64,000 nucleotides of DNA, taken from positions 35,641 through 99,640 of the forward strand of contig PLXC01000138.1 in assembly GCA_003151275.1 (NCBI GenBank), in the 5' to 3' direction. Position 1 is the first letter of the stretch, and each line of letters starts with the position of its first letter. Positions 16,219-25,950 of this stretch are shown here, piece after piece. The notes under the pieces are model-generated. The model was not told where the DNA came from and searched no databases. It saw only the letters and a list, made by a program, of their open reading frames with translations. The DNA comes from Candidatus Melainabacteria bacterium. GTDB taxonomy: Bacteria; Cyanobacteriota; Vampirovibrionia; Obscuribacterales; Obscuribacteraceae. Both the position numbers and the translations under genes were made by a program.

Positions 16219-18015
16219 ATGACTTTAGACAATTCCTCAGCTAAACAGGACTTAACCGAAGCCCACAAAATTGAAGTCGCCTCCCATGCAGCACAAAGGG
16301 CTTCCTATGAAAATCAAGCCGGTGCGGGTGTTTTGACGCCGAAAACAGGCAGAACAGAGTTACCTGGCACTATTTCTTTCACGCCGATTTTCCCTGAAGA
16401 CTGGTCAACAAAGGCGTTGTCTGAAAAAAGCGGTACGTCTTCTCAAAAATTAAGCGCGATGAGCGACGCCAACGTTCCAGCCAAGCTTTCGGACCTGCGT
16501 CAGATTCATCCCTTCACCTGGATGAAAAAAGATTCGCTAGAGCTGGCACAAAGTGAACTGGCTTTGCAAAAAGATGCTGGGGATGCGAACAAACTCCGCA
16601 GCAACGAACAGAAGATGAGTCTGGAAGTCAAACATTTACTAGAAGACCTGAATATCGTCAAGGACCGTCACCCTGCGAACGAAACAAACTACAAACAAGA
16701 TTTGGCGGGGGCTCACTCTGAGCTTGTCAAAATGCAAAGCGATTTGCAAAAGCTAGAAGGCCCGCCATCAGGACAAACTTTTAAATCCGACGTCCTGAAT
16801 CAACTTTCTAAAGACGATTCAACATTCCAAACGAGATCTGAGAATTTATACAAGCCAGCTCTCGCACCTCCCGAAAACACGCATCCGCCTGGTGATCCGG
16901 GTAAAAACATCGGCGCCAACGATATGGTTTTGGGCGTGAATAACTTAAAGGGTCTCAAAGATGCGATTTCCTCCGGTGTAAAGTTCGGTTCGGTGAGGCT
17001 CTGGGATGACGGAGTCAAAATCAACCAATTGCTCAACCCAGACGGAACAAAAAATAAAAATGCTTGGAATAATCTTGAGCAGCTAGTTGATACCGCCCAC
17101 AGTGCTGGCAAGAGCGTCATGTATACGTTTGGTGAGACACGCAATGCCAAAGGTGAATGTGTGCCACCAAGCGACGCGCAAGTTAAAGCTGTTACAGAGG
17201 AACTTACTAAATGGAGTGCAGATCGGAAAGCAAACGGCAAGGGTGGAATCGATACTTACGAGTTGTGGAACGAACCTGGCTATAAAGGATTTTGGACCGG
17301 CACTCCACAGCAGCTGGCACACACCACAGGTCTGATGAATCAAATAATTCGTCAGAACGATCAAAATGCAAAGATTGCTTCCCCCGCTAACTCGTTTTGG
17401 GGCAACAATGCCGTGGAGTGGACTAAAGAATATTTGGCAGCGTACAAGAATGAATGGGGTCTGAGTTCAAAGACATTCGATCAGATCGACTTTCACGGTT
17501 ATGGTTTCCAGAATCAAGGTCCCGAGCAGATCTTGACAGATATTAGTCAAATGAAGCAAGTAGAAGCGCAATTTGGCTTGGCAAATAAACCACTAGTGGA
17601 TTCCGAAGATAGCTTCGGTCTCGACCGTTGGATGCCCAACCCCAAGGATCAAGAAAATTATCTGGCAAGAAAAGCGGTCTTATCAGAATTCAGTGGTGTG
17701 ACGCCAGGGTGGTATGCATTCGGCAATAAGATCTATGGTGGCATGGACAAACCAAATCAATTAGCGAAAGACGAGCCGGCTGTATATAACTGGATGAACG
17801 GCGCAACGCTCGAAAAAGTGACTCAAACGGGCAACATTTACACAGCCACCATGCTTCGAGATGGCAAACAAGAAGAGATTGCCTGGACTACCTCCAGTCA
17901 ACCGGTTAAATACACACCGAGTGGATCGTATACCAAGTACCAGACACTTTTCGGAGAAACAGGCAACACGAATGGCTCGATTGACCTTAGCGGTTCTCCC
18001 ATTTTGCTTCAATAA
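16219..18015 (+). CDS. Clan GH-A glycoside hydrolase with long N-terminal extension
   Basis: 598 residues from ATG 16219 (TTGGAGA is the binding site, so the in-frame TTG at 16207 is not the start). Residues 1 to about 220 are polar, Lys/Ser/Gln-rich, mostly helical and match nothing I know. From about 230 an (alpha/beta)8 barrel begins: VKFGSVRLWDDG, then YELWNEPGYKGFWTG with the acid/base Glu after Asn, IDFHGYGF, and PLVDSEDSFG with the likely nucleophile Glu. A small beta domain ends the protein. The overall look is GH39/GH5-like. There is no signal peptide, unusual for a polysaccharide-degrading enzyme. No neighbours suggest the substrate. Confidence 0.8.
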   Translation: MTLDNSSAKQDLTEAHKIEVASHAAQRASYENQAGAGVLTPKTGRTELPGTISFTPIFPEDWSTKALSEKSGTSSQKLSAMSDANVPAKLSDLRQIHPFTWMKKDSLELAQSELALQKDAGDANKLRSNEQKMSLEVKHLLEDLNIVKDRHPANETNYKQDLAGAHSELVKMQSDLQKLEGPPSGQTFKSDVLNQLSKDDSTFQTRSENLYKPALAPPENTHPPGDPGKNIGANDMVLGVNNLKGLKDAISSGVKFGSVRLWDDGVKINQLLNPDGTKNKNAWNNLEQLVDTAHSAGKSVMYTFGETRNAKGECVPPSDAQVKAVTEELTKWSADRKANGKGGIDTYELWNEPGYKGFWTGTPQQLAHTTGLMNQIIRQNDQNAKIASPANSFWGNNAVEWTKEYLAAYKNEWGLSSKTFDQIDFHGYGFQNQGPEQILTDISQMKQVEAQFGLANKPLVDSEDSFGLDRWMPNPKDQENYLARKAVLSEFSGVTPGWYAFGNKIYGGMDKPNQLAKDEPAVYNWMNGATLEKVTQTGNIYTATMLRDGKQEEIAWTTSSQPVKYTPSGSYTKYQTLFGETGNTNGSIDLSGSPILLQ

Positions 18016-18019
18016 AAAA

Positions 18020-18694
18020 TCATGGTGCCGCGAATTTGTAGCCAAGACGATGCACTGTTTCAATGTATGACTGTTGACCAGGGGTATCAATCTTGCTTCG
18101 AATTTTTGCAATATGCACTCTTAACCCCTCAGGGGAGGCATCGGTATCTGAAGGCCAGATGCGTTGAAGAAGAGCATCCGAACTGAATACTTCTCCTTGA
18201 TGATGCATAAAGAATTCCAGCACTGCGAATTCTTTGGGTTTGAGATGAACAGGAACGCCGCTTTTGCTGACCACGAATCCAGCTGAGTCCAATTCAATAT
18301 CGCCTGCTGACAATTTGCCCTCATATTCTAGATGTCTCCGACGTAACTGAGCTCGCACTCGCGCCGAAAGTTCTTGTGGATCGAATGGTTTGGTCAAATA
18401 ATCGTCCGCCCCTGAATCCAATCCCTCCAACTTGGATTGAATTTCCGAGCGACTAGTCAGCATGATTACGGGGGTTAAGCCTTTGTTCTGGCGAAACTTG
18501 CGTAAAACATCGAACCCGGACATACCAGGAACTTGAACATCCAAAATCAAAAGATCATAGCTTGTATAACCCAGCATCTCCAAAGCCTCGAGTCCATTGG
18601 AGACCAGGTCACAAGCATGATGCTCTTGTTCGAGCCATTGCTTCAATGAATCCAAGAGATCAGCGTCATCTTCGAGTATCAGAATTTTTGCCAT
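18020..18694 (-). CDS. OmpR/PhoB-family response regulator
   Basis: 224 residues. Receiver domain 1-118 with the acidic pocket Asp9/Asp10, phospho-acceptor Asp52 (LLILDVQVPGMSG), switch Thr80 and Lys102 (LTKPFDP). The winged-helix DNA-binding domain spans about 128-223, with VHLKPKEFAVLEFFMHHQGE and the recognition-helix region RVHIAKIRSKI...TVHRLGYKF. It is divergent from the histidine kinase at 18754 across about 60 bases, so the two probably form one signalling pair sharing a promoter region. Target genes are unknown. Confidence 0.93.
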   Translation of the reverse strand: MAKILILEDDADLLDSLKQWLEQEHHACDLVSNGLEALEMLGYTSYDLLILDVQVPGMSGFDVLRKFRQNKGLTPVIMLTSRSEIQSKLEGLDSGADDYLTKPFDPQELSARVRAQLRRRHLEYEGKLSAGDIELDSAGFVVSKSGVPVHLKPKEFAVLEFFMHHQGEVFSSDALLQRIWPSDTDASPEGLRVHIAKIRSKIDTPGQQSYIETVHRLGYKFAAP

Positions 18695-18753
18695 ACAAAC
18701 TGCAGCTGTGAAATCCTATCCAGATATACTATGACTTCTTGAGAAAGCACAAG

Positions 18754-20211
18754 ATGCCGAACCAGCCAACAGATTTGAAACTTTTTCACAGGGGCCTGAT
18801 TTTAATTTCAGCGCCTCTTGCTTTTGAACTTATTTTCGTTGGTGTCTTGTATTACTTCTATATTCAGGCAAACGAAGAAGCATTGCAACAGTCGAGATCG
18901 AAAGCCTTTGTTGCACAGACTAACAAACTGTCGATCATTATCCTGCAGTCTTCATATGCTCTGCTTTCGTTTAAAGCGTTGAGGAGTAGAGCGTTTTTAC
19001 ATGAGTACGACAAAATCGTCAACGAAGTACCGGATGCTGAAACTCTACTAACTAATTTGAGTCAAGATAATCCTGCTAGGCAGAAGCATGTGTCGCGATT
19101 GAAGGAAATTGTTGAACGAATCTTGTTGTTAACAAAGAGATTTAGGGATCCGACAGAGTCAGTGTCATATTTACTAGTAAATCCTTTAACGTTCAGATTG
19201 GAAATGGAGCGCAACTATCGCTCTTTTCTTGAGGAGGTGAATCGTGTTGACGTGGAGGAGAGCGAACTACAAAATTTAGACAATGACGCAGAGCGCGCTT
19301 TCAAGAACCGTTTTCGCAATCTACTCTGGCTAGGAGTTCTCTCCAATATTGGCATTACGATTTGGCTTGCGTTTGTTTTTAGCAAAAACATTGCGTTGCG
19401 ACTAGACATACTTGGTGATAACGCCAAGAGGCTCGCTCTACGTGAGCCGCTCAATGACGTGCTTCCTGGTAACGATGAAATCGCCAAACTCGATCAAACA
19501 TTTCATTCTGTCGCGGTCGATTTAAGAATGGCTGAACAACGTAAACAAGATTTTGTTTCGATGATCAGCCACGACCTACGAACGCCTCTGACCACAATTC
19601 AAACGACACTCGGGCTGTTGCAATCATCCCCTGATAAAAATTCAGAAATTGATACAAATAGAATCATCAGTGCAAGCCGGAATGTCAAACGTATGAAGAG
19701 AATGCTGGACCAATTGTTAGATATGGAAAAGTTAGAAGCTGGCATGCTAAAAATTGCCCCGGCACTGACTGACTTGGACTCGATAATCAAACAATCAATG
19801 GATTCTATCGATGAGCTAGCGCAAGAAAAGAATATTTCGATCAATTATTCAAGTAAGAGACAGATAGTCTTTGCTGACGAGGAACGTCTGGGTCAGGTGC
19901 TCACGAACCTGCTGTCAAACGCTGTAAAATTTGCTCCGTCAAAGAGCACTGTTAATCTCAGCGTCGCTGAAAAGGACGAAACCGTCAAAGTTCTTGTGCA
20001 TGATCAGGGTCCAGGTATTTCTCCTGATGACCAGGCGAAGATCTTTGATCGCTTTCATCAGGTTACAAACGAACTGTCTGCAAACAAAGTAGGCACGGGA
20101 CTGGGACTGGCGATTGCAAAGGGACTAGTCGAGGCGCATGGTGGTGAAATCGGGATAGACAGCGCAGTAGGGAAAGGAAGCACGTTTTGGTTCTCGATAC
20201 CAACATCGTAA
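18754..20211 (+). CDS. Sensor histidine kinase
   Basis: 485 residues from ATG 18754. Membrane helix at about 17-38, a helical extracytoplasmic sensor of about 140 residues (CHASE3-like in size), second helix about 185-207, HAMP linker, then the HisKA domain with phospho-acceptor His273 (MISHDLRTPLTT). The ATPase domain has the N box LTNLLSNAVKF, G1 DQGPGIS, F box FDRFHQV and G2 GTGLGLAIAKG. Partner is most likely the divergent response regulator at 18020-18694. The sensor type resembles the two kinases at 43019-46632. The TPR gene begins just after. Confidence 0.93.
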   Translation: MPNQPTDLKLFHRGLILISAPLAFELIFVGVLYYFYIQANEEALQQSRSKAFVAQTNKLSIIILQSSYALLSFKALRSRAFLHEYDKIVNEVPDAETLLTNLSQDNPARQKHVSRLKEIVERILLLTKRFRDPTESVSYLLVNPLTFRLEMERNYRSFLEEVNRVDVEESELQNLDNDAERAFKNRFRNLLWLGVLSNIGITIWLAFVFSKNIALRLDILGDNAKRLALREPLNDVLPGNDEIAKLDQTFHSVAVDLRMAEQRKQDFVSMISHDLRTPLTTIQTTLGLLQSSPDKNSEIDTNRIISASRNVKRMKRMLDQLLDMEKLEAGMLKIAPALTDLDSIIKQSMDSIDELAQEKNISINYSSKRQIVFADEERLGQVLTNLLSNAVKFAPSKSTVNLSVAEKDETVKVLVHDQGPGISPDDQAKIFDRFHQVTNELSANKVGTGLGLAIAKGLVEAHGGEIGIDSAVGKGSTFWFSIPTS

Positions 20212-20237
20212 TTAGATCAGACGCGGCGCCGCTTCTT

Positions 20238-21704
20238 ATGAAGCTGATACTTCTCGTGGTATCGTATTTGGTGCTTTGTAGCGTCGAACCAGCTGGTGCA
20301 GCTCCTCACCTAGAACCAGTCCTTTCGCCTAAAAGTTCAAATGACCGAAATCTGTACTCACATATAATCGAGGAATCGAAGGGGCTAATTTCGGCAGACA
20401 AATTCGGTATGGCAGTGTCACTGCTCAATCGAGCGGTGGTTCTTCAACCCAGAGATTTCCAAGCATATGCCTGCCGCGCCCTGGCTCTGCAACAACTCGG
20501 CAAATTCCAACAAGCGCTAGGGGACGCCGATATAGCGGCGAATCTCAATTCTCGAAATTGCACGATGTTCAGCATAAAGGCGAACTGCTATGAGCATTTT
20601 GGTCAGTTTGACAAGGCTCTTGCCGCACTAACTGAAGCCACAAAACGCTGTCCACACGCGATGTGGATTTATTTGCACCGGGGACGCGCCCTTTGTGCGA
20701 CAGGAAAATATGCCCAGGCAACTCGCGACCTATCGATATTCATGGAAGAGTTCCCGAACAATAAAAGCGTTGTAACCCCCCGCGCGCTCGCTGAAGCCGG
20801 CGACGGTAATTACGCTGCAGCAATAGCCGATCTGGACCGATTGTCTAATCTAGCCAGGCAGAGTTTTCGCATCAGTGTGCTTCCGGTGGATACGGTTTCG
20901 GACGATGGAATTCTTTATAAAGCGATTTCGCAAAATTTCGAGAAACGAATTCACGATCAAGGCAAAACTGCGACAAATTTGTTTGCACGTGCGTATTGCA
21001 ACTATGTTATGGAAAAATATCCAGCCTGTATTAAAGATTGCAATGAGTTGCTCAAGCGCAACGGAGAAACCAACGAGGTGCGCATCTTGAGGGCGTATGC
21101 AGAGCTTGCCCTGCAAGACACTGGTGCTGCCCGCTCTGACATAGATAAGGCAATTTCGGTGGCGCCAAACGCAGAAATTGGTTATGCAGCACTAGGTAAT
21201 CTCAATTTCCACAATGATACTTATATTAAAACTGTTGACGATCTGACGGCTAAACTCAGTCGAGATTCGAACAACGCAACAATCTTGGTAGCACGTGCTC
21301 GCGTTAACAACGAGCTAAACAGACAATCGGAAGCTATTGCAGATCTCGCTCGCGCCCTTGAAATAGATCCTAAAAGAGAAGACGCCTTCAATTTGCGCGC
21401 TCAAATCTACCAATCTATGCAACATTTGGACCTAGCGAGTTTGGACTTTTTGAAAGCCATATCGATCAGCAAACAATGTCCTATTGATGCATTAAAAGGA
21501 CAGGCGGCGTGTTATGTAGAGCAACATAAGTATAAGGAGGCAATTGGTGTGCTCAACTTATTAATCGTTTGTTCGCACTCGGCAAAACCACGTCTGGCTA
21601 GATCATTTTGCTATGAAAAGATAGGGCGACGAAAAGAAGCGCTCGCTGACAGGGCAAGCGCCTACGCCATGCAAACGATGACGAAACTAGATCCATTGAA
21701 GTGA
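20238..21704 (+). CDS. Exported TPR-repeat protein
   Basis: 488 residues from ATG 20238, which opens with a signal peptide (about 1-22, PAGA-APH). An upstream in-frame start at 20187 would overlap the kinase. The mature part is a solenoid of about eight tetratricopeptide repeats, with recognisable helices such as AYACRALALQQLGKFQQALG, IYLHRGRALCATGKYAQATR, ILVARARVNNELNRQSEAIA and AFNLRAQIYQSMQHLDLASL. Such proteins are protein-interaction scaffolds in the periplasm; the partner is unknown. The stop codon sits inside a perfect 17-base tandem repeat. Confidence 0.85.
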   Translation: MKLILLVVSYLVLCSVEPAGAAPHLEPVLSPKSSNDRNLYSHIIEESKGLISADKFGMAVSLLNRAVVLQPRDFQAYACRALALQQLGKFQQALGDADIAANLNSRNCTMFSIKANCYEHFGQFDKALAALTEATKRCPHAMWIYLHRGRALCATGKYAQATRDLSIFMEEFPNNKSVVTPRALAEAGDGNYAAAIADLDRLSNLARQSFRISVLPVDTVSDDGILYKAISQNFEKRIHDQGKTATNLFARAYCNYVMEKYPACIKDCNELLKRNGETNEVRILRAYAELALQDTGAARSDIDKAISVAPNAEIGYAALGNLNFHNDTYIKTVDDLTAKLSRDSNNATILVARARVNNELNRQSEAIADLARALEIDPKREDAFNLRAQIYQSMQHLDLASLDFLKAISISKQCPIDALKGQAACYVEQHKYKEAIGVLNLLIVCSHSAKPRLARSFCYEKIGRRKEALADRASAYAMQTMTKLDPLK

Positions 21705-21730
21705 ACAAACAACTGAAGTGAACAAACAAC
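21697..21730. repeat. Perfect 17-base tandem duplication
   Basis: TGAAGTGAACAAACAAC occurs twice head to tail (21697-21713 and 21714-21730). The first copy contains the stop of the TPR gene; the second lies between it and the aconitase stop. It looks like a recent slippage duplication. Confidence 0.9.
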
Positions 21731-21738
21731 GAATTTCG

Positions 21739-24015
21739 CTATTTGCCTTGGCGATTCTTCTTGATCAAGTTGAGAGCAGAACCAGTTTTGAACCAATCAA
21801 TTTGTTCTTCGGTCATCGTGTGCTTAACTTGCGTTTTGACTTTGGTGCCATCTTTATGAGCTATCGTCATATCAACAAGTTTTTCTGGCTTAAGTCCGCT
21901 TAGTCCTGTAAAGCTGATGCGGTCGTCCTCTTGAATCAGATCATAGTCTTCTGGTTTGACGAATGTGAACGCGAGTATTCCCTGCTTCTTCAAGTTCGTC
22001 TCGTGGATTCGGGCGAAACTTCGCACCACGACAGCTTTGCACCCGAGGAATCTCGGTGACATAGCAGCGTGTTCCCGACTCGATCCTTCGCCGTAGTTTT
22101 GATCGCCGATCACTACCCAACCGGTATTGTGCGCTTTGTAGTCGCGAGCAACAGCGGGAAACGATTTAGTTTCGCCATCAAATAAATCTTTGCCTGTTCC
22201 CGATTGCTTCGTAAAGGCGTTGATCGCGCCGATAAACATGTTGTCGCTGATTTTATCGAGATGTCCTCGATATCGCAGCCATGGACCAGCAGGTGAAATG
22301 TGATCGGTGGTGCACTTTCCGTCTGCTTTGAGCAGTATCGGCAGTTCAACGTAATCTTTTCCATCCCATGCCGAGAATGGCTCGAGTAGTTGCAAACGTT
22401 CGCTGTCGGGCGCAACCGCGACTGCTACTTTGTCACCATCTTTCGCGGGAGCGATATATCCAGCGTCAGCCGAAATAAATCCATTAGCAGGTAGCTCTGG
22501 AGCCTCTGGTGGCAACAACTGCAGTTCGGTGCCATCAGGAGCCTTCAACTTATCCGTCATCGGATTGAATGACAGTGAGCCGGACAAAGCAAAGGCTGTA
22601 ACAATTTCAGGGCTACCGATAAACGCTAACGTTTGCGGGTTGCCGTCGTTTCTTTTTTGAAAGTTTCGATTGAATGAAGTGATAATCGAATTTGATTCAC
22701 CAGGCGCGATGTCTTCACGCTTCCATTGTCCGATACACGGTCCACACGCGTTAGCGAGCACAGTTCCGCCGATTCCCTCGAGCATTTCTAGCTGACCATC
22801 ACGCCCGATAGTTTTGTGGATTTGTTCAGATCCAGGTGTGATCAAAAATCCAATGTTTGCTTTGATACCGCGATCAGACGCTTGTTTGGCGATATGAGCA
22901 GCCCGACTCATATCCTCATAACTAGAGTTCGTGCAACTTCCGATCAAGGCGTATTTGAGATGATCGGGATAGCCTTTTTCTTTTGCTTCCTTTGCTAGCT
23001 CTGAGACAGGTCTGGCTAAGTCTGGTGTGTGCGGTCCGACGACATAAGGCTCAAGCGTATCCAAATCAATTTCTATAATTTGGTCGTAATATGCTGTGGG
23101 ATCTTTTTCCACTTCCGGATCGGCCACCAAATATTCTCTATACTGATCCGCTAAGTTCGCGACTTCCTCGCGACCAGTGGCTCTCAGATATTTAGCCATG
23201 CGTTCGTCATAAGGAAAAACGGATGTTGTGGCGCCAAGTTCTGCGCCCATATTTGTGATGGTGCCTTTTCCGGTGCAGCTGATCGACGCCGTGCCAGAGC
23301 CGAAATACTCAACGATTGCGCCAGTGCCTCCGGCTACTGTGAGGATGCCTGCGAGTTTCAGGATCACATCTTTAGGCGACGTCCATCCGTTCAGTTTGCC
23401 TGTCAGACGAACTCCGATAAGTTTAGGCCAGCGCACGCCCCAGGCTTCTCCAGCCATCACGTCGACGGCATCCGCGCCGCCCACACCTATGGCGATCATT
23501 CCCAGACCACCAGCGTTCGGTGTGTGCGAATCCGTTCCGATCATCATCGTTCCTGGACTTGCATAGTTCTCAAGCACGACCTGGTGAATAATACCAGCGC
23601 CCGGTTTCCAGAAGCCGATACCATGTTTCATGCTTGCTGTGCGCAAGAACTCATATACTTCCTTGTTATCATCTAGGGCGCGAGCCATGTCTTCTTCGGC
23701 TCCCACTCTCGCTTGGATCAGGTGATCGCAGTGCACGGTTGTCGGCACCGCAACTGTCTTGAGCTTCGCTTGCATAAACTGGAGCAACGCCATTTGGGCT
23801 GTCGCATCTTGCATTGCCACTCGGTCAGGGCGGAGAAAAGCGTAACTATCGCCTCTTACAGGTATTTCAGTACCTTCTGGCCAATGATCTAAGTGTGCAG
23901 TGAGGATCTTCTCTGTAAGGGTCAGTGGGCGCTTGTATCGACGCCTGGCTTCTTTGATCTTTTCAGGAAAGGATTCATATAACTTTTTGACATCATTAAC
24001 ATCGAGAAGGGTCAT
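21739..24015 (-). CDS. acnA: Aconitate hydratase, mitochondrial-type
   Basis: 758 residues from ATG 24015, supported by AGAGG upstream. It interconverts citrate and isocitrate. The family marks are clear: [27 protein letters not shown], and the [4Fe-4S] ligands in [13 protein letters not shown] and [14 protein letters not shown]. The C-terminal swivel domain has [15 protein letters not shown] and [20 protein letters not shown]. The length matches the roughly 750-780 residue mitochondrial-type group, shorter than Escherichia coli AcnA (about 890). The gene stands alone with its own promoter region; it complements the sdh operon and malate synthase in this window. Confidence 0.93.
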   Translation of the reverse strand: MTLLDVNDVKKLYESFPEKIKEARRRYKRPLTLTEKILTAHLDHWPEGTEIPVRGDSYAFLRPDRVAMQDATAQMALLQFMQAKLKTVAVPTTVHCDHLIQARVGAEEDMARALDDNKEVYEFLRTASMKHGIGFWKPGAGIIHQVVLENYASPGTMMIGTDSHTPNAGGLGMIAIGVGGADAVDVMAGEAWGVRWPKLIGVRLTGKLNGWTSPKDVILKLAGILTVAGGTGAIVEYFGSGTASISCTGKGTITNMGAELGATTSVFPYDERMAKYLRATGREEVANLADQYREYLVADPEVEKDPTAYYDQIIEIDLDTLEPYVVGPHTPDLARPVSELAKEAKEKGYPDHLKYALIGSCTNSSYEDMSRAAHIAKQASDRGIKANIGFLITPGSEQIHKTIGRDGQLEMLEGIGGTVLANACGPCIGQWKREDIAPGESNSIITSFNRNFQKRNDGNPQTLAFIGSPEIVTAFALSGSLSFNPMTDKLKAPDGTELQLLPPEAPELPANGFISADAGYIAPAKDGDKVAVAVAPDSERLQLLEPFSAWDGKDYVELPILLKADGKCTTDHISPAGPWLRYRGHLDKISDNMFIGAINAFTKQSGTGKDLFDGETKSFPAVARDYKAHNTGWVVIGDQNYGEGSSREHAAMSPRFLGCKAVVVRSFARIHETNLKKQGILAFTFVKPEDYDLIQEDDRISFTGLSGLKPEKLVDMTIAHKDGTKVKTQVKHTMTEEQIDWFKTGSALNLIKKNRQGK

Positions 24016-24167
24016 CGTAAGCCTCTTTTTTACAGTCGCAGCAACGAAACAGGCTGTCAACATGGAGGTGAAACTGCCTCCAGTGAGCCTTTACCGACAT
24101 TGTTGATCTTACTCTCTTTGAAATGCAGATTCCCGAATTCCCCCATTTCTCTTCAAAAAGATTTCAT

Positions 24168-24644
24168 TCAATCATTTTGTTTCTTTTGAAGTTGAGGCGG
24201 CAAATTGCGACCGTAGCGGATTACGGCATATTTGTAGTGATAGACGAGAAGCTTGTGGAAGCCCAACTTATCCATCTCATTATAGGCATCGTCAACAGAC
24301 CAACCTTCATTTGTCATGCGATAAAACGCCATCATCATGCCCGTGCGATCTGCACCATGCTTGCAATGAACAAAGATCGGGTGGTTATCCGGACAATTGA
24401 TGATCGAGAAAAATCTATCGATCTGTTTTTTGGTCGGAAAAATACAGTATGAAAGTGGAATCGAGATGTAGTTGAATCCAAGCGCTACAGCCTGGTTACG
24501 TTGACGAGCCATAATCTCGCTACTCCATCTCAAAGAGATGATCGTTTTCACGCCGAGTTGTTTGAGTTCGTCGAACCCGGCCGAATCAGGCTGTCCACCC
24601 CGATATAACCAGTCATTGACTTTTCGAAAGTTAGGTATAGTCAA
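24168..24644 (-). CDS. Dual-specificity / tyrosine phosphatase-like protein
   Basis: 158 residues. The start YRGGQPDSAGFDELKQLGVK and ISLR strand are typical of bacterial dual-specificity and Siw14-like phosphatases. The P-loop is HCKHGADRTG with Cys94 and Arg100, so the CX5R catalytic signature is intact. It has no signal peptide. The ATG lies one base after the stop of the S41 peptidase gene, so they form a two-gene operon. Substrate may be phosphotyrosine protein or an inositol pyrophosphate; sequence does not decide. Confidence 0.88.
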   Translation of the reverse strand: MTIPNFRKVNDWLYRGGQPDSAGFDELKQLGVKTIISLRWSSEIMARQRNQAVALGFNYISIPLSYCIFPTKKQIDRFFSIINCPDNHPIFVHCKHGADRTGMMMAFYRMTNEGWSVDDAYNEMDKLGFHKLLVYHYKYAVIRYGRNLPPQLQKKQND

Positions 24645-24645
24645 T

Positions 24646-25950
24646 TTATTTTATGTCTGATGGAGCTGGAAGGGGTTTCTTTAAAAGGGGCAGCAATATC
24701 TGCTTTGCGTTCTCCAACTGTGCCTCGGCTCCTTCGACTGATCGATCGGGATTAGGAATCAAAATGTCCGGTTCAACACCAATTCCTTCAAGCCGTTGAC
24801 CACCGAGGTCTACGTCATCAACCGCCAAATATAGGGCCGTTCGATCGTCTATGGTGAACAACCTTCCCCCTAACACATACCCGGCCGTTCGTTCACCCAC
24901 AAGTTTAGCTCTGCCACTACGTTTTAAACTCAATGCCAGTAACTCTTTGCCGCTTCTCGATCCGCCATTTATCAAAGCGACGAGAGGCTTGTCGTAAAAC
25001 ATTTCCGATCCGACTTTTTTTCCAGCCCGGTCCTTCATAGAGAAAGTAGGATAGCCAGCCGGGTTACGATAGAAGTAATCCAAATCATCAAGAGAATTGC
25101 CGCCATAGCCATCGCGCATGTCTAGGATTAGACCATCTGTCTTGGCCAGTTTGGTGCCAAGCATTTCCTCGAAGACATCATGTGACTCCGCGCCGCCTGC
25201 CCACAAGTGAATGTAACCGATTTTTCCATCCGGACTGTCGATTATTCGCACGCTCTTTGCGGTCCCTTCCACATAAGCGTGGTATGGGTCCTTGTACACC
25301 GGCACTACGGTTAGGTCCACACGTTTACCAGCGCGATCGACAACAAGTGGTATTTTCTTACCTGACGTCTTGAAAAAATTTGCTTGACCGACGAACGGCT
25401 CGCCGCTGACAGTCCAAATCTTGTCACCAACTTGAACTTTTGCTTGCTCCCCAGGACTGCCATCTACGATGTATCTTACTTGATTTGCCGGCAAACCGGC
25501 GCCACCATAAATGATACCGGTATAGTCCATTTTGGTCGCTTGATGCTTGTGATCAGGTCTGCCAAACAGAGCGTGCAGAAAATAAAATGTTTCGTCATTT
25601 ATAGTGACGAACTGACAATGACTGAGATGTAATTTTTTGATCGCATCATTGATCGAGGTGTCTAGCTCCATCAGTGTTTTACTTTCGATGATCTTTTTGT
25701 TGAACTCTGTTTTCGCTTTAGGCCACAAGTTTTTGGCGATATCGGCGCTATAGAGTTCTTTAGTAATTAGCTGATCTACTTTACCTAAAATCTTCTGGCA
25801 ATATTCTGGGTTGGCACGCAAATCAAACGAAGGCTGAACGCTTTCCGCACTGCTTTGAATTGCTTCTTCGGCACGAACGTTTGATCCGGCACCAGACGCG
25901 CCGACCAATACCGCTGCAATTACTGAAAGTAGAAGATTGGTTCTCAACAT
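24646..25950 (-). CDS. Exported S41-family peptidase-like protein
   Basis: 434 residues from ATG 25950 (a TTG at 25962 is in frame). Signal peptide about 1-27, helical N-terminal region, a PDZ-like segment around VDGSPGEQAKVQVGDKIWTV, then the S41 core: DGLILDMRDGYGGNS, VALINGGSRSGKELLALSLK and LVGERTAGYVLGG. The Ser in GGSRSGKE is the likely nucleophile. The Lys found in GKG of C-terminal processing peptidases is not present (TAGYVL instead), so this belongs to the tricorn/IRBP-like side or has lost activity. The phosphatase gene follows directly. Confidence 0.85.
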   Translation of the reverse strand: MLRTNLLLSVIAAVLVGASGAGSNVRAEEAIQSSAESVQPSFDLRANPEYCQKILGKVDQLITKELYSADIAKNLWPKAKTEFNKKIIESKTLMELDTSINDAIKKLHLSHCQFVTINDETFYFLHALFGRPDHKHQATKMDYTGIIYGGAGLPANQVRYIVDGSPGEQAKVQVGDKIWTVSGEPFVGQANFFKTSGKKIPLVVDRAGKRVDLTVVPVYKDPYHAYVEGTAKSVRIIDSPDGKIGYIHLWAGGAESHDVFEEMLGTKLAKTDGLILDMRDGYGGNSLDDLDYFYRNPAGYPTFSMKDRAGKKVGSEMFYDKPLVALINGGSRSGKELLALSLKRSGRAKLVGERTAGYVLGGRLFTIDDRTALYLAVDDVDLGGQRLEGIGVEPDILIPNPDRSVEGAEAQLENAKQILLPLLKKPLPAPSDIK

